DNA of 7,515 bases from Candidatus Woesearchaeota archaeon (GTDB taxonomy: Archaea > Nanobdellota > Nanobdellia > Woesearchaeales > UBA11576), in contig JACRKM010000072.1 in the NCBI GenBank assembly GCA_016219765.1, positions 1 to 7,515 on the forward strand, in the 5' to 3' direction. A program made the position numbers and the translations under genes. This document shows positions 6,186-7,515 of this stretch, piece by piece; positions within the stretch are counted from its first letter, which is position 1, and each line of letters opens with the position of its first letter. The notes beneath the pieces were generated by a model. The model saw only the letters and a program-made list of their open reading frames with translations. It did not search any database and was not told where the DNA came from.

Positions 6186-6290
6186 AGGCGTCGACGAGCG
6201 ACAGGGTTCCCTCATAGGGACGTCGCGAGTCGCAGGAAATGTGTTTGTGTATGCAAGAGCAAAAAGCAGGCGCGCACTACAAACAAATGT
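6186..6290. ncRNA. Candidate structured segment between 6140 and 6294
   Basis: This gene-free segment has two stem-loops. In the first, CGAC (6192-6195) pairs with GTCG (6229-6232) and GCGAC (6198-6202) with GTCGC (6222-6226). They are separated by a symmetric GA/GA internal loop, which could form tandem sheared G-A pairs as in RNA. The tip is TCCCT-CAT-AGGGA (6208-6220). In the second, TGTTTGTG near 6242-6249 pairs with TACAAACA-type sequence near 6279-6287, and TGC/GCA closes the inner end. The tip of the first arm resembles the hairpin at 1281-1317. No known RNA family was recognised and the strand is uncertain. Confidence 0.3.
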
Positions 6291-6293
6291 CAT

Positions 6294-6369
6294 AAAAATC
6301 CGCCGAAAGCGCCCTACCTCGGGCTAAAGCCCGAGGCTTGACGGGCACTTTCTTTGACTGCGGATTTTT
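6294..6369. repeat. Long imperfect palindrome with TAAA loop
   Basis: Three coaxial pairings nest exactly. AAAAATCCGC (6294-6303) pairs with GCGGATTTTT (6360-6369). GAAAGCGCCC (6305-6314) pairs with GGGCACTTTC (6343-6352) with one mismatch. CCTCGGGC (6317-6324) pairs with GCCCGAGG (6329-6336) around the loop TAAA. About 27 base pairs form in all. The shape is that of a REP or miniature hairpin element, or a hairpin with an A tract on one side and a T tract on the other, as in a two-way terminator. No transposase is nearby. Confidence 0.75.
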
Positions 6370-6377
6370 AGGACGCC

Positions 6378-6418
6378 AAAAAAGAGCCAACGCCCTAAAG
6401 GGCGGGGCTATCTTTTTT
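6378..6418. repeat. Second hairpin with TAAA loop
   Basis: Starting nine bases after the first palindrome, AAAAAAGA (6378-6385) pairs with TCTTTTTT (6411-6418), GCC (6386-6388) with GGC (6406-6408), and CGCCC (6391-6395) with GGGCG (6400-6404), again around a TAAA loop. It has the same plan as the preceding element (A run, GC-rich stem, TAAA, T run) but with the GGGC and GCCC arms exchanged. It ends only 21 bases before the start codon at 6440. Confidence 0.7.
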
Positions 6419-6439
6419 GAGCGTATCAAGTTGTCCTCC

Positions 6440-6697
6440 ATGCAACCGATCAGAGAACTGCTGAGCAAGATTATGTGGGACCCGAACGAGAATCCTGAGC
6501 TCTACAGCATCTTTTATCTCGATCGCATCAAGAATAAGCTGGCCGAAGTGACCTTTGAAGATATAATCTCAATCTCTGAAAACTTCATGCTGATCACGCA
6601 CGATGATGAACAGGTTGACATTCCACTGCACCGTGTTCGCGAAGTGAGGTGTGAAGGCAAGCTAATCTGGCAGCGGCCGAAGTCAGAGATGGACTAA
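6440..6697 (+). CDS. UPF0248 (DUF504) family protein
   Basis: An 85-residue protein of the usual size for this archaeal family. Recognisable features are the opening IRELLSKIMWDPNENPELYSI-like segment (4-24), FYLDR (25-29), the central FEDIISIS (39-46), and the closing IPLHRVREVRCEGKLIWQR (61-79), whose I-P-x-H-R-I/V-x-E-I/V-R signature is the family hallmark with His64 and Arg65. The family is related to the MJ1316 RNA cyclic-group-end recognition domain, so a role in handling RNA ends is possible but unproven. It is probably cytoplasmic. The frame is open back to a TTG at 6338, but those codons lie inside the two hairpins and do not resemble the family, so ATG 6440 is chosen. No Shine-Dalgarno or clear TATA box is visible between the hairpin and the start. 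Confidence 0.85.
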   Translation: MQPIRELLSKIMWDPNENPELYSIFYLDRIKNKLAEVTFEDIISISENFMLITHDDEQVDIPLHRVREVRCEGKLIWQRPKSEMD

Positions 6698-6851
6698 CAA
6701 CAAAACAAAATACTCCCAAAATAAATCCGGCTAAAACTGGGGTTTCTCTGAGTTGTGTGTGCACTAAATTGAGCGAGAAAAGCGCGCATGTTTAGAAAAA
6801 AGTAGATTAAGACATAGAATTGATATGCTTTAGGTGGGAAAAATGCAAAGC

Positions 6852-6859
6852 TTTATATA
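6852..6859 (+). promoter_or_regulatory. TATA box of the nucleotidyltransferase gene
   Basis: TTTATATA, preceded by GCAAAGC, is centred about 38 bases before the ATG at 6894, predicting a start near 6882 and a leader of about a dozen bases. The rest of 6698-6893 is AT-rich and shows no gene. Confidence 0.55.
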
Positions 6860-6893
6860 TGAATGGTATACTCTCTATGACAATTGATATAAT

Positions 6894-7484
6894 ATGTATG
6901 ACAGGACAGAAATTAGGATTTTGGAACAAATTTATCTTAATCCTGGAATTCATAAGAGAGAACTTTCAAAGCAGCTCAAATTAGGAATGCCGTCCATAGA
7001 TTACGGGCTTAAAAAAATAAACAAGCTGATTAAGCAGAAAAAGTCTGGGAATCAGATTAACTATTTCTTGGATTACTCAAAAGAGGAGCTTATACCATCA
7101 CTAAATACTGTTGAGCATTCAAGATTTGAAAGACTTCCAGCAAAAGTTAGATTATCTGTAACCGATTTCTTAAAAGAATTAAAAGATAAACCAGTAATTG
7201 CTCTTATTTTTGGTTCTTATGCTAAGGGTACTTATACAAGAAGTTCAGATATTGATATTTTATTGATTTTCCAGAAAATTGAAGATTCTAAAGAAATTGA
7301 GAATATTGCAAAGAAAATAAGTATGAAAACGAACACACAATTAAATCCGGTTTATCTTAATTATCAAGAATTCAAAGAGTCGTTTCATAATCCAACCAAA
7401 GAATTTTTCAAAAAGCTTAAGAGAGATAAGCTGATTTTGATAGGAATGGAATGGTGGAGGCAATTAATTGATGAAGAAGCCTAA
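6894..7484 (+). CDS. Winged-helix/minimal nucleotidyltransferase (MNT) protein, probable antitoxin
   Basis: A 196-residue two-domain protein. Residues 1-62 read as a winged helix-turn-helix DNA-binding domain (ILEQIYLNPGIHKRELSKQL, then a recognition-helix-like MPSIDYGLKKINKLIKQ and a wing). Residues about 85-185 are a minimal nucleotidyltransferase with the exact GSx10DxD signature: Gly107-Ser108, then Asp119 and Asp121 in SSDIDILLIF. In MNT/HEPN pairs the MNT protein neutralises the HEPN ribonuclease toxin, in studied cases by adding AMP to it. The fused winged helix would suit autorepression. The segment where a third carboxylate is expected reads LNPVYLN (150-156) without Asp or Glu, so activity may be reduced or another residue used. 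Its last 14 bases overlap a downstream gene start. Codon use (AAA, TTA, AGA, ATT) and base composition are far more AT-rich than the genes to the left, suggesting transfer. Confidence 0.82.
   Translation: MYDRTEIRILEQIYLNPGIHKRELSKQLKLGMPSIDYGLKKINKLIKQKKSGNQINYFLDYSKEELIPSLNTVEHSRFERLPAKVRLSVTDFLKELKDKPVIALIFGSYAKGTYTRSSDIDILLIFQKIEDSKEIENIAKKISMKTNTQLNPVYLNYQEFKESFHNPTKEFFKKLKRDKLILIGMEWWRQLIDEEA
7456..7460 (+). promoter_or_regulatory. Shine-Dalgarno of the right-edge gene
   Basis: GGAGG inside the nucleotidyltransferase coding sequence lies ten bases before the ATG at 7471. It supports internal initiation of the overlapping downstream gene. Confidence 0.5.
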
Positions 7485-7515
7485 TTGGAAACTTTGGTTA
7501 AAAGATGAGAAAGAA
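7471..7515 (+). CDS. Partial gene, possible HEPN toxin partner
   Basis: Only 15 codons (MKKPNWKLWLKDEKE) fit in the window before the right edge. The start overlaps the nucleotidyltransferase gene by 14 bases, which indicates translational coupling, and a GGAGG lies upstream. By position, overlap and size of the operon the expected product is a HEPN-domain ribonuclease, the usual partner of an MNT protein. The visible residues are too few to show the HEPN Rx4-6H motif, so this identity is inferred from context only. Confidence 0.5.
   Translation, partial: MKKPNWKLWLKDEKE

Noticed and set aside
6133..6327. 64-codon frame overlapping the end of the 5697-6140 gene (starts MTDHGSRMM), suggestive of translational coupling
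   Set aside because: Its composition is not protein-like, it runs through the stem-loops of 6186-6290 and ends inside the TAAA-loop palindrome, and it shows no recognisable motif.
84..6420. CRISPR array
   Set aside because: No regularly spaced direct repeats of 25-40 bases exist anywhere in the window.
6338..6439. N-terminal extension of the UPF0248 protein from a TTG codon
   Set aside because: The extension is encoded by the hairpins, has no family similarity, and the family begins right at the ATG at 6440.

Overview
The window looks like a piece of a DPANN-type archaeal genome (Woesearchaeota/Pacearchaeota-like; this placement is inferred from gene content and promoter architecture, not tested). 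Supporting signs are a deoxyhypusine synthase family gene, a UPF0248/DUF504 protein, a TatD nuclease, two proteins with short pilin-like N-termini, AT-rich TATA boxes placed about 25-30 bases before several start codons (leaderless style), and one clear GGTGAT Shine-Dalgarno that matches the archaeal 16S 3' end.

Layout: the left edge holds the start of a minus-strand gene (1-191) for a small conserved archaeal protein. A 198-base gap carries promoters for it and for a plus-strand gene of unknown function encoding an N-terminally anchored extracytoplasmic protein (390-1172). A gene-free 308-base stretch (1173-1480) contains a GC-rich segment able to fold into a branched, RNA-like structure. 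Next come deoxyhypusine synthase-like protein (1481-2479), a free-standing LarC C-terminal domain (2532-3047) and TatD (3057-3854), closely spaced on the same strand and possibly co-transcribed. A new promoter precedes a two-gene unit (3962-5634) of pilin-like surface proteins, the first with eleven N-glycosylation sequons. Then follow a small, largely disordered protein (5697-6140), a 299-base gap with a second candidate structured segment and two adjacent long hairpins, and a UPF0248 gene (6440-6697).

The right end changes character. From about 6700 the DNA is visibly AT-rich. It encodes a winged-helix plus minimal nucleotidyltransferase protein with a textbook GSx10DxD motif (6894-7484), whose end overlaps the start of another gene cut by the window edge. 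This arrangement and composition suggest a horizontally acquired MNT/HEPN toxin-antitoxin module, although the HEPN partner lies outside the window.

The most interesting points are the changed amine-binding pocket of the deoxyhypusine synthase homologue, the isolated LarC2 domain, the two structured intergenic segments, the tandem TAAA-loop hairpins, and the probable MNT/HEPN module. No complete, clearly new multi-gene system is visible.
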